From positions 186,001-250,000 of the forward strand of contig JASANG010003005.1 of NCBI GenBank assembly GCA_030248215.1: a DNA stretch of 64,000 bases. Direction: 5' to 3'. A model generated the notes under the pieces. It saw only the letters and a list, made by a program, of their open reading frames with translations, searched no databases and was not told where the DNA came from. Within the stretch, counting starts at the first letter, position 1. Each line of letters opens with the position of its first letter. The translations under genes and the position numbers were made by a program. Below are positions 11,279 through 62,174 of this stretch, one piece after another. The stretch comes from Enoplolaimus lenunculus (Eukaryota; Nematoda; Enoplea; Enoplida; Thoracostomopsidae).

Positions 11279-11762
11279 CAGGGTGCGACCGGATCGCGAA
11301 AAACCGGATACCGGAACCGGATAGTGATTTTTTACCGGAACCGGATGTTAACCGGATAGTGTGTTTTTAAATCAATCATTTTTTGCACGTTAATGAGTTA
11401 GTAAAATGTTAATTTATCTTTAGTAAACGGAATATTGCGTTTATATAAAGAAAACTCACCGAAATATCACAGCAAAATACTGTATATCTTACAAATTCCC
11501 ACCACAATCGCCACATTACTAACCAAACCATGTTCGGACAATCAAAGTATGCTCGAACACCTTATCGGTTATGTTGGACTACTGTATACTTACATGTAAT
11601 GGGACTGAAAACATAACATCTCACAACATAATTTGCAGCAATTTGAGATTTACGAAATCATCACCGAAATCCGGTATCCGGTAAGTTTATGCCGGATACC
11701 GGAACCGGATGCGGGTTTTTTGCCGGATAGTAAACCGGAGCCGGATATCCGGTAGCACCCTT
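11279..11762 (+). mobile_element. F2 hAT-like MITE (CCGGAT family)
   Basis: Begins CAGGGTGCGACCGGATCGCG and ends ATATCCGGTAGCACCCT. Flanks tgtacaat (11271-11278) and tatacaat (11763-11770) agree at 7 of 8. ACCGGATA/TATCCGGT words make up both ends and the core is AT-rich. No coding capacity. Confidence 0.85.
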
Positions 11763-11884
11763 TATACAATATACTATATTTACTTCCCCAACAAAACGTC
11801 ACCACACGCAATCAATGAATTAATAAAATGGACGCTACGGCGTAAGAAAATAATAAACGGTACCTATTTTGGGGAGAAATTTTG

Positions 11885-12070
11885 CCCCGTATTAAACAGG
11901 AATCGACCGGATATTAGTTTAACCGGATACCGGTACCGGAACCCAATAGCATATTTGGTATCGGAACCGGAACAGGATGTTGACCGGATCTAAGATATAA
12001 ATTTGTTGCCAATGCCGATGCCAATTCTTATCCGATACCGAACTGATGGCGATACCATAGCGATACCAAT
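11885..12070. mobile_element. Fragments of F2 and F3 type ends
   Basis: ACCGGATACCGGTACCGGAA words (about 11908-11995) are followed by CCGATGCCAATTCTTATCCG (12013-12032), which resemble F2 and F3 subterminal sequence. No complete element. Confidence 0.45.
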
Positions 12071-12505
12071 TTTCTAGATGTTAAAAAAATCAGCGGTATT
12101 ATAGGACATATAAATTTGGAAAATTTTTATTTTAAAATTGTCGAGAATAACTGAAGCAAATGCAATACGTAAAAACAACAACACATAGTATACACGGCTA
12201 GAGTTAGGCTTACTTTCTTCGCGATTGGACCGCAAGTCCGCTGGACAAACGGTCTAGAAAAAACGTCCGTTTGCACCTTGTTCATAACCCTTACAAACTG
12301 GTTCGTTTATAGCAAATATTTACATACATAATAGCATTTTGTTGGTGATATCATGATACTTCAAGGTGGAGACAAGGTTTAACAAAAAGATAAAACCGTA
12401 AATTTCACCTTAAAGTAAAATTAAATTAAAACTAAGTATATATCAAGTTTTGACACTGGACTTTTTATAGTATTCAAATAAATAAGATTTAGTAGGTATA
12501 TACGG

Positions 12506-12507
<2 letters not shown>

Positions 12508-12562
<55 letters not shown>
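12508..12562. repeat. (TA)n microsatellite
   Basis: About 55 nt of uninterrupted TA dinucleotides just downstream (in the minus sense) of the putative minus-strand exon at 12591-12662. Confidence 0.95.
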
Positions 12563-12565
<3 letters not shown>

Positions 12566-12590
12566 ATATTATTAAAATAATTATACTTAC

Positions 12591-12748
12591 CCTATAAACC
12601 AGTCCATAGTGTCACGGAAGTATTCCGGTAACTTATCCAGCTTGAATAGATTGCTTTGATTACTATATTAAAAAGTTTATATTAAAATGCTCCAATGCGA
12701 TTACCTATGCACATAAAACTCAAATTGCCGTATTCCTGCGTTCAATAT
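12591..12748 (-). CDS. Possible exons of an unidentified minus-strand gene
   Basis: Reading the minus strand, TTTATTTTTCAG (12749-12760) precedes a 44-nt open exon (12748-12705) encoding ILNAGIRQFEFYVH, then GTAATC. After a 42-nt intron ending in AATATAG comes a 72-nt open exon (12662-12591) encoding SNQSNLFKLDKLPEYFRDT then MDWFI, followed by GTAAGT. The phases join cleanly (AG+T). The peptide looks protein-like, not random, but I do not recognise the family. Against it, the 42-nt intron is far shorter than any intron of the kinase gene, and I found no confident neighbouring exon on either side. An upstream candidate (12843-12774) would need a 25-nt intron. Confidence 0.33.
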
Positions 12749-12843
12749 CTGAAAAATAAAAATATACGTATACCAAATTTATTCGAAAGGTAAGCTGATT
12801 CACAAAATTTAAACTTATATTTGTGCAATATGCATAAAAACAT

Positions 12844-14471
12844 CTACGGAAAAGATTGATTTTTATTTTTACATTTTGTTCTGTCAGTCTAGGTGGAAAT
12901 CGGAACTTTACACGCCTTTTAACACGCAGCTGCCTGAGCAGGCAAGCAGAGATTGCTCGAACTCTTAGCCTTCGGATCTTGGAGTGAACGTTCAAGCTAT
13001 GCGTCACGTGCTAGCATACAACACGCTGGTCATTGCATATATTGCACATGTACCAGGAGAATCATGTCTCACAAAATTACATTGTTCCACCTGTGGTTAA
13101 CAGTAAGCAGCTGCTAGTTGATTTGTTGCATGTCAATCGTGTTTTAAGGGATGCAAATTATCATATTATACCTCTTGACACTTTAATTTCGCAGCGGGAC
13201 AAAAACGTGCACCCAGTTATAATACACAGCCTTCACATTTTCAAATGAACCGCCTGTCCTTATAGCCGACAATATGTATACCCCTATTTCTCCCTAGAGA
13301 TTTTGGAAAGTGGAGTTCCGGCTCCCAATGTTATAAATCATAGCTAAATATTTACCGGTAGGTAACTTGCGACATGTTAAGTGTTGCAGTAGAAATTATT
13401 TTGCAAAATTTTTGCTAAAGTATTGCTTCTTGAATCGTCACTCTATTTTCATAAGTATAACCCTACGCTTTCTATTTTTATAAAAGTACAACACCGTTTC
13501 TTCATTAAGGCAGAACTAATAATATCGTTGTTACTTCCTTGCACAAATATAACACTTTTCCGAATGAATATTTTTAATGTCAACTGAGATCGAAGTTAGG
13601 ATTTGAAATTAATACTTTTAGATGGAAGACGTTCGCCGTCACAGCTCGACTATATCAGCTTGTCGCTGAAGTTCAAGCGTGCTCTGGCTCTTGGGTTTTC
13701 AAAAAATTTACTATTGTACATATACGTACTTAGTTAAAATTGTAACCACTGTAGATTGTGTACTTTTGCTATAGAATACTATATGCTGGAAAGGGATATT
13801 TTCCGCGTTGTCAAAAAATAAAAATATAATTAAAATTTGTTAATCACTTTAAGTGCCATTTATTGGTTCCGGCTCCGAAAACGTATCATTTAGCACCTGG
13901 TTCGAGGTTGGCTTTTTCATTTCCGTTTACGACATGGCAGGTGCAGTATAAACGGAATGTAAAGTCATGTTTGGAATCGCAATTTAATTTTCTAGCACAA
14001 AAATTTGATTGTTATTTTTGTTAATTCTTTTAGCACCATAAGATTTTGTCCGGAAGTTCGATTCATGTCCAGTGCCTTTAAGAAAACGATAACCAATTAA
14101 TACGAAGTGATGGCAAGGCAGCCAAGAATTAAACGAGAAGATGTTACACCCATGTTTCGTGTATATTCAACCAGTTCAACTCAAAATTAAAACTGATTTG
14201 CATGGCGGAAGTTCGCCTAACATTTTTCGTCAAATGCGTTAACAAAACGACAAAAATATGTGCAATCAACCTGAAGGGTTGGCATCATAATGCTGGATTC
14301 CGAAAATTAAGCCCTCATCTGGACGGTTCAAGGGGTAAATATGGGCCCTTAGGTACAATTTCGGTTGGTTCTGTTCGAAACTTTGAGACTAAAAATAATT
14401 TAGTCCTTTCATCACTGCAAAATGGTGTAGCTAGTTGATATTCAATGATGTGATTTCATATGTTAATTGGA
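12844..14471. other. Region upstream of the kinase start codon
   Basis: No repeat element recognised. Two plus-strand stretches are protein-like but unsupported. 13033-13248 includes LLVDLLHVNRVLRDANYHII. 13621-13737 follows TTTTAG and reads SQLDYISLSLKFKRALALGF. The stretch just before the kinase ATG (14202-14438) holds a 78-codon frame and presumably includes promoter or 5' UTR. No clear TATA or initiator element can be singled out. Confidence 0.35.
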
Positions 14472-54807
<40,336 letters not shown>

Positions 54808-55893
54808 AGCGCATTTAGTCAAGGTATTTAGTCTGAATATATTTGTGTGCATTTGCATAATAATTTAAGACGTTCATTTGGTTTTGTGTGACCAGCCAGC
54901 TTTAATTTTAATTCCATGGTTCAGATTGTTTTATTTATATTTATTGTATAAACGATGTTGAATGTTGTATGATGCGGTTTACTGTCAATGCAGAATTAAG
55001 TACCCGTTTGCGTCTACTGCGTATGCCGGCACGACTTTATTATCCAGTGTGAATATTATTATGCTCGCCATTCGGGCGCCAGTATTTGAAAACGAACGCG
55101 TCACAACTGAAGCTGCAATTATGCTCCGGGGTTATCGCGAGCTGTTCAAAACGCGTTTGCGAAAACGGTTGTGTTTAAGGTACGAGCAATCGTGACAAGA
55201 GTCGTGCTTTACAACGCAATGTTGATCGAACTTATTTCTATGGTCGGCATCCTAAACTGGATCAAAATGTAATTTGTCTTTTTTGTGTCGCTGACTCTCT
55301 TACCAACCTATAACTCAGTAGTAGGTTAATGTATGTTTTACTTGGTGCGTGCTTGCCAGTGAAATTGTGGAGTAAAAAGGGCGACAACCCTTCAGTAACC
55401 TCCAAAATAATGGGTTGACAAATTCATTAGAATAATTTTCTGTTTTTTTTTTTGCAAATTATTCTCGAATGATTTCTGTTTAATTCGGTCATCTTGTAAC
55501 TTATGTTTTAGTTTATAGAATGTGTTTTTAGTCATATTTTGTAATTATTTCTTACACATTGAATCTGATTTACGGTAATAATCTGCCAGTACATCTCTAG
55601 TCATGTGTTATGTGCAATATATAATATACATTCTTGTAATAATCGTGCAATTTCTCGTTCATATTATGCATTCCAGTCTTTATTTCGGGTTCTTTCTTGC
55701 AGCAAACACTGCAACACAACAGACTCAGTTTGAAAATGTTTATTTTACGTTTGATATGAACGTTTATGGAAAATTTAGGCTCACTTTTCAGCTGGTATAC
55801 AAATCTACGGTGTAAATCAGCTACAGTAGTTGAAATCTACTTTAAAGTGTGATTTTTGTTTGGGTTAACCAGTTTTTTTTTGTAAGCTGGACC
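54808..55893. other. 3' flank of the kinase gene, presumed 3' UTR
   Basis: No canonical AATAAA was found within several hundred bases of the stop codon. TATAAA occurs near 54948. Short frames here have no recognisable content. Confidence 0.4.
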
Positions 55894-56094
55894 CGGGCCC
55901 GTAGCCAAGGGGGCCAGGGGGAGGCTCAGCGCCTCCCCCCTGGAAAAAGTTTGGCCTCCACTAGAAGATTTTCTGGAAAAAGTTTGGCCTCCACTAGAAG
56001 ATTTTCAACCTTGCTTGTAAGTCACTGTAAACCTTTAAATGTCCCTCCTGAAAAGTTATAGCCCCCCTAGCAATGTTGTCTGGCTACGGGCCTG
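55894..56094 (+). mobile_element. F8 hAT-like MITE (CCCGTAGCC ends), well bounded
   Basis: A 201-bp element between perfect repeats gctggacc (55886-55893 and 56095-56102). Ends CGGGCCCGTAGCCAAGGGGG and GTCTGGCTACGGGCCTG. Contains an internal duplication of about 38 bp (GGAAAAAGTTTGGCCTCCAC twice) absent from the 3800-3954 copy. Confidence 0.9.
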
Positions 56095-56102
56095 GCTGGA
56101 CC

Positions 56103-56691
56103 AGAAGATTAGGCATTGGTACACGTTGTGTCCACAGCTTTCTCGAAATTTTCAAATTTTTGGCATACGTAAGTTAAACGTTGGCATAGGCTGAAGCTTG
56201 TGTAAGCAACTGCGTACGTGACGAAAATTGGTTATTACAAATTAGATTGGGCATCCATGGATGCCGGTGGCAAATGAACCGCCATTCCATGCTTAATATC
56301 ACTGTGATGATTTTGCTCTATTCAGTGATTGCATTGTTTGAATGTATGCCATTTCTGAAATTGTATGTTTCATTTGACACGTTCCAGTATATACCGTTTA
56401 TTGTATTTTAGATTCTTATTTTACTAGATGATCTCTTTGTTTGTAGAAGAATTTATGGCTCTTGTAGACTTTGGCTCCACAAGTTTAGGGTCTGACTTAG
56501 GTTTCAAAAATGGTTTTGCGTTTACCCTTAAGTCTAAGTCTTTAGCTAAAGTGACTAACCATGAAACGAGTCAACCTTAAATGTGGAAGGATAAGTGTGT
56601 ACAACAGCTGATTTTGTATAAGTGCATAATTCGCAAATATGGTGATTATTGCATAGTCAGCTACCACGAATACTATAACCTAAGCCCGCAT
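56103..56691. other. Spacer
   Basis: Nothing recognised apart from a short TTAGG/TAAGTC-rich stretch at about 56480-56545. Confidence 0.4.
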
Positions 56692-56912
56692 TCTCAAATG
56701 TGTTTAGCACCTATCACCAATTGGTGATAGGTCCTTATAACTTTGGAACCAGCGTATGGTGAGGTTCGAGATTCAACACATTGCTCACGTTTGATTTGCC
56801 CTACTTCTGTACCAATTTTGACGTTCTGCAACTGCAGATGATTGTCAGTTTGAAAACGTATCGCTAACTGATGATAGGTGCTATACGCATTTGAGAATAT
56901 GGGCCCTGATGT
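56692..56912. mobile_element. MITE with GCCCGCATTCTCAAATG ends
   Basis: Left GCCCGCATTCTCAAATGTGT and right complement GGCCCATATTCTCAAATGCG, both followed by AGCACCTATCA. TTGGTGATAGGTCC appears just inside. About 220 bp. Second copy at 43033-43262. Confidence 0.72.
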
Positions 56913-57679
56913 TTAATGATTTGTAAAACACGTAGCTTACGTTAATTTTAAAGGCACTTTTTTACTTCCCTCGGCAAAGGAAAATTCCCTCTCCCAACAC
57001 TGAAAAATTTTCTTTAATTGGCTTTGGGGAGGGGCTGTAGCCCCTGTGAACCCGGCAAGTTCATGGGACCCGTTAGCAAGATGGGGCTGGCGCCCGCAAA
57101 CCCCCTACACTAAGCACTTTGTTATTGAAAAAAAAATAAAATTTCTAGAAAAATACATTTAAACTGGGTTTTGGTGTCTAGTATGAGGACCGCCTTGTAC
57201 GAGGGGGACTTGGGGGTGGCACCTTACCGTTCTGTTAGATCCTATAACACTGATGAGTTCAAGGGCGAAGTCCCTATGAATAGTACCCAAAGTACTCCTG
57301 CCATGCTTATCTTCCATAACAATATAAAATTCGCTGGTGGTGTTTGAATAAGACGGACGGCTTGGCGTTGGTTAAAATTTATCGTTCAGGTGTACAGTAA
57401 TATGTTGAAGCGTAGGTTAAGTTGAATGCCTGCAGCCAAGCCGTTTCCTTCAATTGGTTTTCCTCTATCAAACCAGGCACGTTGCGTTGCCAGCGGTCTT
57501 GTTTACCAGTCAAACGAAGGTACGTTTGATGCCCGTTGTGAACATTTACGCCGTTTGTGTAATTCACTCATCCGTGGAGCGAACTCAACAGCAGATGCCT
57601 GGTCGTAATTAAACTGAACGTGAATTTGGACGCAAATTATACTCGGCTTCGAAAAACGGTAGTGAACCGAGGAATTAAT
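56913..57679. other. Spacer
   Basis: Includes a GC-richer stretch (57000-57100, GGGGAGGGGCTGTAGCCCCT) that may be another small inverted element. No gene recognised. Confidence 0.4.
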
Positions 57680-58155
57680 ATGTCAAAGTTCTGCCGGAAT
57701 TTTGTGTTCCGGCTGCAATTCTTGCAAAAATTTAATTGCTGACCGGATACGACGACGGAAATGGATATCCGGTTGCACCATGTTAAACACACTAACACAG
57801 TAGCGATACCTAATGTTGCTGTTCATTGTTGCGGCGTTCAAAGACGCAGGGATCGGAATTTTTAAGGTTTTGTGGCAAATTATAGACCACAAGCTTAGAG
57901 ATGAGAATGTATGTCTCAAAAATGTGGCTGAAATTCAGATTCGTTTCGCAACTTGTATTTCGTCAGCTTTCTTCCTCGTGGTTTAAAGTATTCGACGCAT
58001 GTTTTTGTATAACTTGGAAAACTGAGTCATGAAAACGCAAAGTGATTCGTTGGTGCAATATATTTGCAATTCCGTAGTCTGGTTCCTGTTCCGGTGAAAA
58101 ATGAATTCCTGTTCCTGTTTCGGGTGAAATATAGTTCCTGTTGAAATCTTGGAAT
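57680..58155. mobile_element. F6/F2 composite MITE fragments
   Basis: CCGGAATTTTGTGTTCCGGC and later TTCCTGTTCCGGTGAAAAAT, TTCCTGTTCCTGTTTC resemble F6 ends in reverse. ATGGATATCCGGTTGCACCATG at 57760-57781 is an F2-like end. Borders unclear. Confidence 0.5.
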
Positions 58156-58344
58156 ATATATATTTTCAGTGAGAAATGTTATCCTGGTATTGTGGTACAT
58201 TATGCACTGAACCTAAAACCAAAACGAACTCGAAAGATGCAAAGTCTGAAATAAATTGACCGTATTTGTTAAAATTTTGAATTTCGTAAGCTTACCTGTC
58301 TGTCCTGTGTCCATGTAAAAGAATTCGTGGGCCTTAGACACCGA

Positions 58345-58429
58345 AATTGCCGGAACCTCCGGCAAAATATTTACCGGAGCCGGAGGGCGATTTTTGCCGG
58401 AGCCGGATGCAGAGCTCCGGTTGTACCCT
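58345..58429. mobile_element. CCGGAG-word MITE end
   Basis: ACCGGAGCCGGAGGGCGATT and GCTCCGGTTGTACCCTG form the right end of an element of the same architecture with CCGGAG words. No left CAGGG end was identified. Confidence 0.5.
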
Positions 58430-58816
58430 GTTGCGTACCGTAAATGAGTTATGTTCGATTCTGTATTAAGAATAAGCACGGGCTTCAGGTCTCGCTATCC
58501 ACGGCTCTAGTGTTTGCCTAAAAATGCTTCCATTTTCAAAATTTTTGCATATTTGGTGTTCTCAACTCGTTTCCTGAGCATTCATTTTTCAAATTGACTT
58601 TTTAAAAAATTGGCATTTTTGAGATCACAACCCTTTCTTTTGGGCCTGAAATTTTTTTGCCAAAAGCCACAAAAAATTGCACATCATTAGACGCAATTTG
58701 CCAAGCTGAGTTGGACGATACTAATTTTTTTCATTCTCCGACAATTAGTTTATGAGTTAATGTATTTTGTTTTCAATTACACGTCCCACCGGGCAACGTG
58801 TCTGTATAAACAGCAA
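58430..58816. other. Spacer
   Basis: AT-rich, nothing recognised. Confidence 0.4.
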
Positions 58817-58963
58817 GGCCAATGTTACTTTACCGGGCATAACAGTAGATTAAGGATATTCTTAAACCTAAGCGATGCAAAAATGTGTTTCTAAGCGTAA
58901 GCCTAAACAAAAAAATGTAATCTAGAATTTAAACCCACTCTTTTATAGACCCACCAGAAATCA
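58817..58963 (+). mobile_element. F7 MITE, right end missing
   Basis: GGCCAATGTTACTTTACCGG then CATAACAGTAGATTAAGG..., matching 7332-7506 up to CCACCAGAAA, after which unrelated sequence follows. Confidence 0.7.
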
Positions 58964-59214
58964 CACGGCTTCGCGTATACGTTAGTCCCACGGGTGGGTT
59001 CACCCTAGGAGGTTTGCTTACCGGTAAAACTTTCCATGAGCATATCCACCGCAATATAAATATCAAGTTCAAAGTTATGTATTCAATAATTATAGTTTGC
59101 GTTTGACAGATATGTCCGTTCAAAATTGATCGTAAGCCAGGAAGTTATGGTTGACAAATTGCGCAATTATTAGAATGGTTTGCTTTAGTTCGTGGATTCG
59201 AAAGATAAGTACTA

Positions 59215-59639
59215 TAGTGACCCGAATAAGAGGGGGGATTGATATTTATTTGGCCTTTCTAGAGGGTGCCACCTCCCTGTTATTCGGTTACGGACTGTTA
59301 TTTATTTTTAGCCTGCCCTTCGCCGCCCTTCGTTACTGACATATATCTGGTATTGCAACTGTCCGTTAAATTAAACGTTTATTGGTCTTGAATCAAAAAC
59401 TTGACCAGTGCAAGGTTATACCTAGGAATGTACCTTCAAAACTTAAGTACGCTTTAAGCTTTCGAACTCAACTTTATTTGGACCTGGAGTCATTTATGCG
59501 CTATAATTAGAGATAATTTACGTTTATGGACTCTAATTAGGGTTTAGGGACTCTATCCGTTTACGGACTCTTATTAGGGAGACGGACTCCTATTGATTGG
59601 GACTCAAAATGGGGACACCTCTCTTTATTCGGGTCACTA
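59215..59639. mobile_element. TA-flanked MITE with GTGACCCGAATAAGAGGG ends, second copy
   Basis: 425 bp from TAGTGACCCGAATAAGAGGG to TTATTCGGGTCACTA, reversed relative to 44853-45275 (GGACTC words now in the right half). Same ends, moderately diverged core. Confidence 0.82.
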
Positions 59640-59806
59640 CAGTATGTGGTACTTTTTTAAATTATTTTTGGTACGTTTGCCTATTTTGTTGATCTGTGCA
59701 CAAAATATTAATAAATATTTGTCATTATCGTCATGAGCATCGTAGACTTTCGGTAGCATGAGTTATCTTGATTGTATAATCCTGTTTCCCCTTCAGCTAT
59801 TAACCA

Positions 59807-61545
59807 GTCGTAGCGGGACTACATTTATTGAGCGAAGCTCGAACACACGTAAGCAATTAAGGTAATATGCAAATTAGTTGTTAGCTAACTATTCGTTTGT
59901 CGGTTTTTAAGGTTTGTAAACAATTTCCTTAGATTCCTCGCACACAAAAACCCTTCAGCCACCCTAATAATTTTTGGAATAATTTAGAAAGTCCTAATTT
60001 TGTCTTGTTACTTAAGCTAATATGCAAATTACCTATTAGCTAACTATTCAATTATCGGTTTTGGATGTTTGTAAACTATTTATTCAAATTCCTCTCACCT
60101 AAAAACCCTTTAGTGCTGAAATTATATTGCTTTTAACCTTAATAATTAGCGAAATATTGTAAAAAGTCCTGATTTAGGCTTATAAACTATGCTAATATGC
60201 AAATTATCTATTACCTAGCTTCTCAAGTATCGGTTTTGGAGGTTTGTAAACAGTCTACTCAGATTTCTCGCACCCAAAACCTTTTAATGCTAAAATTAGA
60301 TTGCTTCTAACTGTAATAATTAGTGAAATATTGTGGAAAGTCCTAATTTAGGCTTAATTAATTATTGAGCGAAGCGAAACTCCGAGCGAAGCTCGGAGTT
60401 TCGCGAAGCGTTTTATGTTTTGTACTTGGGGGTCGAAAGGTGGATGTCCGTCTGTCCGTCCGAAAAGAATCTCAGGAACGGATGAACCGATTTTAATAAA
60501 CTTTTTTTTTGTTTGAAAGCCAATCATATTGGGGTGTTAACCTCGCATTGAGGTTTTAAAATTTTGAGCTGTTTATTAGCTACAGGCTAATTTGCATAAT
60601 TAATTAAGCCTAAATTGGGACTTTCCCCAATATTTCACTAATTATTACAGTTAGAAGCAATCTAATTTTAGCATTAAAGGGTGTTTGGGTGCGAGGAATC
60701 TGCGTAGACTGTTTACAAACCTCCAAATCCGATAATTGAGCAGTTAGCTAATAGATAATTTGCATATTAGCATAGTTTATAAGCCTAAATTAGGACTTTT
60801 TACAATATTTCACTAATTATTAAGGTTATTAAGGTTAAAAGCAATACAATTTCAGCACTAAAGGGTTTTTGGTGCGAGGAATTTGAATAAATAGTTTACA
60901 AACATCCCAAACCGATAACTGAATAGTTAGCTAACAGTTAATTTGCATATTAGCTTAATTGACAAGACAAAACTAGGACTTTTTAAATTATTTCAATAAT
61001 TGTTACGGTTTACTGAAGGTTTTTGGGTGCGAAGAATCTGAATAAATTGTTGACAAACCTCCAAAACCGATAATTGAATAGTTAGCTAATATCTAATTTG
61101 CATATTAGCTTAATTGACAAAACAAAATTAGGGCTTTTTAAATTATTCCAAAAATTATTAGAGTGACTGAAGGGTTTTTGGGTGCGAGGAATCTAAGGAA
61201 ATTGCTTACAAACCTCCAAAACCGACAAACGAATAGTTAGCTAACAACTAATTTGCATATTACCTTAATTGCTTACGTGCGTTCGAGCTTCGCTCAATAA
61301 ATGTAGTCCCACTACGACAGGTGCAAATTAGCCTGTAGCTAAATAAACGGCTTAAAATTTTAAAACCCCAATGCGAGGTTAACACCACAGGATAATTGGC
61401 TTTCAAACAAAAAAAGTTTATTAAAATCGGTTGAGCCGTTCCTGAGATTCTTTTCGGACGGACATCCACGTTTCGACCCCCAAGTGCAAAACATAAAACG
61501 CTTCGCGAAACTCCGAGCTTCGCTCGAAGTTTCGATTCGCTCAAA
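59807..61545. mobile_element. Self-nested snapback elements forming a 1.5 kb palindrome
   Basis: An outer unit (59807-60360 plus 61319-61545, plus orientation) is split by an inner unit of the same family in minus orientation (about 60361-61318). Compared with the unsplit copy at 5699-6480 (TTAATTAATTATGCAAATTA), the outer junctions read TTAATTAATTA and GCAAATTA. The inner unit runs from ATTGAGCGAAGCGAAACTCC to GGGACTACATTTA's complement ending CACTACGAC. The head-to-tail opposition makes 59807-61318 an almost continuous palindrome. No transposase. Confidence 0.8.
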
Positions 61546-61734
61546 AACGAAGATCTACAAGTGTGAGTCCCTGTATAAATTCATTAACAGCCGTTTAAGC
61601 GATTGCAGAGTCAGTTTTGTTATCAGTGTGACACCACAGGAGAAAAATACCGGAGCTGGAGGTGAGGCAAAATTAGGTAGTAAAAATGATGGTCAATAGT
61701 TAAATTTAGCCAATATCTACAAGATGTTAAGTTG

Positions 61735-61917
61735 GGCCCATGTTACTTTAAGGGGCGTCCAGATTTCTATTGGGTCTGTAAAAAAAGTAGGTTTAGGTTC
61801 GGATTACATTTTTTGTTAGGCTTACGAACACTTTTTTGCAACGCTTTAGGCTTAGAGATACGCTTAATCGCTTAATCTACTGTTACGCCCCTTTAGTAAC
61901 ATTGGTGACTACAGTAC
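61735..61917 (-). mobile_element. F7 hAT-like MITE (GGCCCATG ends)
   Basis: GGCCCATGTTACTTTAAGGG then GCGTCCAG at the left and TGTTACGCCCCTTTAGTAAC then ATTGG at the right, reverse of 7332-7506. GCTTAGG words inside. Flanks do not match, so it is probably an old copy. Confidence 0.7.
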
Positions 61918-62170
61918 GCATGTTTAAGGGTTCTGAAATTGATAGAAGTGTTTACCATTGAACTGTAGTTTATGTGTGCACTTTTCATAATTAATAATGT
62001 AAATTTATTGGAAACCCAGCATTGCCTTACTGGTCTATTGACTATAAGTATTACAGATCCAGTTTTTATGGGAACAAAGTAAACATTAAGTGGCCAATGT
62101 ATAGCACAGGGGCTTCCAGTTTTCCACGGTGGAAAACTTACAACCAGGAGTGCAGCGCAGCCACTCCTGT
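61918..62170. other. Spacer before the satellite
   Basis: Contains GGCCAATGTATAGCACAGGG at 62093, an F7-type left end, immediately before the satellite. No gene. Confidence 0.45.
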
Positions 62171-62174
62171 ATGA

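Noticed and set aside
12774-12843. Third exon for the putative minus-strand gene
   Set aside because: The frame and borders fit, but the intron to the next exon would be only 25 nt, too short for normal splicing.
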